NCBI GenBank assembly: GCA_018136815.1
Contig: CM030941.1
Span: 548,939-612,938 of the forward strand
DNA from: Isochrysis galbana
Lineage: Eukaryota > Haptophyta > Isochrysidales > Isochrysidaceae
DNA length: 64,000 bases
Reading direction: 5' to 3'
Every line of letters starts with the position of its first letter. The stretch's first letter is position 1. The position numbers and the translations under genes were made by a program. Positions 63,666-64,000 of the stretch are shown piece after piece. Below the pieces are notes generated by a model, which was not told the DNA's origin, made no database searches, and saw only the letters and a program-made list of their open reading frames with translations.

Positions 63666-64000
63666 CCTTCTCCGGCTTTTTACTTTGTAGTTGAAGGGGG
63701 GGGGGCGGGGGGGGAGAAGTCTGGTTCTGGGTGTCTAGACGGCACGGAGTGGGAGCGAGGAAAAACAAAAGTCTCCCACACGAGTGGGCGAAAAAAAAAG
63801 GGACGCGCGTTCACCTTTTTTAGGTGGAGGGGGGGGGAGGGGGCGGTGAGTACAAATGTGAGTATGTAGTTGACGGGTGTTGATGGTCGCGCGCCGTGAG
63901 TTGGGTGTGTTCACGGCGCAGCCGCGGGGTGCGGTTCGTTGTTTCGTCTGGTTGAGCGCCGCGTTCACAGTGTGAACTTCACAGGGCTTTTGACTATGTT
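63666..64000. other. Right edge of the window, no gene recognised
   Basis: G-runs (about 63698-63715, 63827-63842) and an A-run (63793-63799) are visible. No coding signal with support. Confidence 0.5.

Noticed and set aside
63187-63869. 193-aa and 351-aa ORFs through the 7-bp minisatellite
   Set aside because: Pure repeat translations (Arg-Glu or Ser-Leu) that stay open because the unit lacks stops.
1-64000. CRISPR arrays, bacterial operons or prokaryotic promoters
   Set aside because: All supported genes are spliced eukaryotic genes or retroelements; the tandem repeats seen (microsatellites, minisatellites, the 230-bp duplication) lack the spacer pattern of CRISPR arrays.
1-64000. tRNA or rRNA genes
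   Set aside because: No cloverleaf with A and B boxes or rRNA core sequence was recognised by eye; a covariance-model scan would be needed to exclude a tRNA.

Overview
The window is eukaryotic nuclear DNA: GC-rich, with spliced protein genes (introns about 70-230 bp, GT/AG borders), two 100-N assembly gaps (28001-28100 and 53101-53200), and a very high load of nested retroelements. The gene content (plastid-type CGFS glutaredoxin with a signal-like leader, membrane hybrid histidine kinase, ankyrin-HDAC, RTF1, NSUN2, SNM1 nuclease), the GC-rich coding sequence and the long CT/GA tracts fit a unicellular alga, most likely a haptophyte. The taxonomic call is inference, not something a single marker in the window proves.

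Host genes, left to right: (1) 5177-4, minus, an eight-exon model joining an SNM1/PSO2 DNA-crosslink nuclease to a SWIM zinc finger and a RING finger; (2) 21134-25514, plus, the Paf1-complex subunit RTF1 with an unusual GKQ-repeat N-terminus; (3) 28000-27019, minus, the 3' part of an NSUN2/Trm4-type RNA m5C methyltransferase cut by a gap; (4) 30733-33413, plus, a GH16-like ectodomain, transmembrane and cytoplasmic-tail protein; (5) 35295-39265, plus, an ankyrin-repeat class II histone deacetylase; (6) 45549-44980 or so, minus, two exons of an unrecognised gene; (7) 50128-51108, plus, a JmjC/cupin-8 Fe(II)/2OG oxygenase; (8) 57391-60383, plus, a membrane hybrid histidine kinase with receiver domain; (9) 63157-62561, minus, a monothiol glutaredoxin. 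For six of the nine I could place introns so that the exon lengths sum to an intact reading frame.

Mobile DNA fills most of the remainder. A Ty3/gypsy chromovirus pol (6150-11063) is followed by a polypurine tract and an LTR that starts TGTCGCATTCGCG at 11902. That LTR is split by a 6386-bp LINE (12317-18702, minus) with a perfect 17-bp target duplication, and is followed by a gag remnant (19258-20108). A deleted second copy of the same pol-LTR-gag order sits at 53261-55597. Further LTR pieces lie at 28153-28465, 34255-34330 and 46505-48642. A second, internally deleted LINE lies at 40277-44412, and 5' fragments of LINEs or LINE-like elements lie at 20431, 28466, 33741, 33890, 39892, 49101 and 61155.

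The most unusual pattern is shared by the LINEs and their short non-autonomous relatives (777 bp at 29329-30105; 846 bp at 47457-48302). Each copy starts with a short hairpin, usually with a TTAT loop and with arms that differ between copies but stay complementary. In the LINEs the start codon follows almost at once. The three complete copies end in a run of T, not A, on the coding strand, and all three are flanked by 17-bp target duplications.
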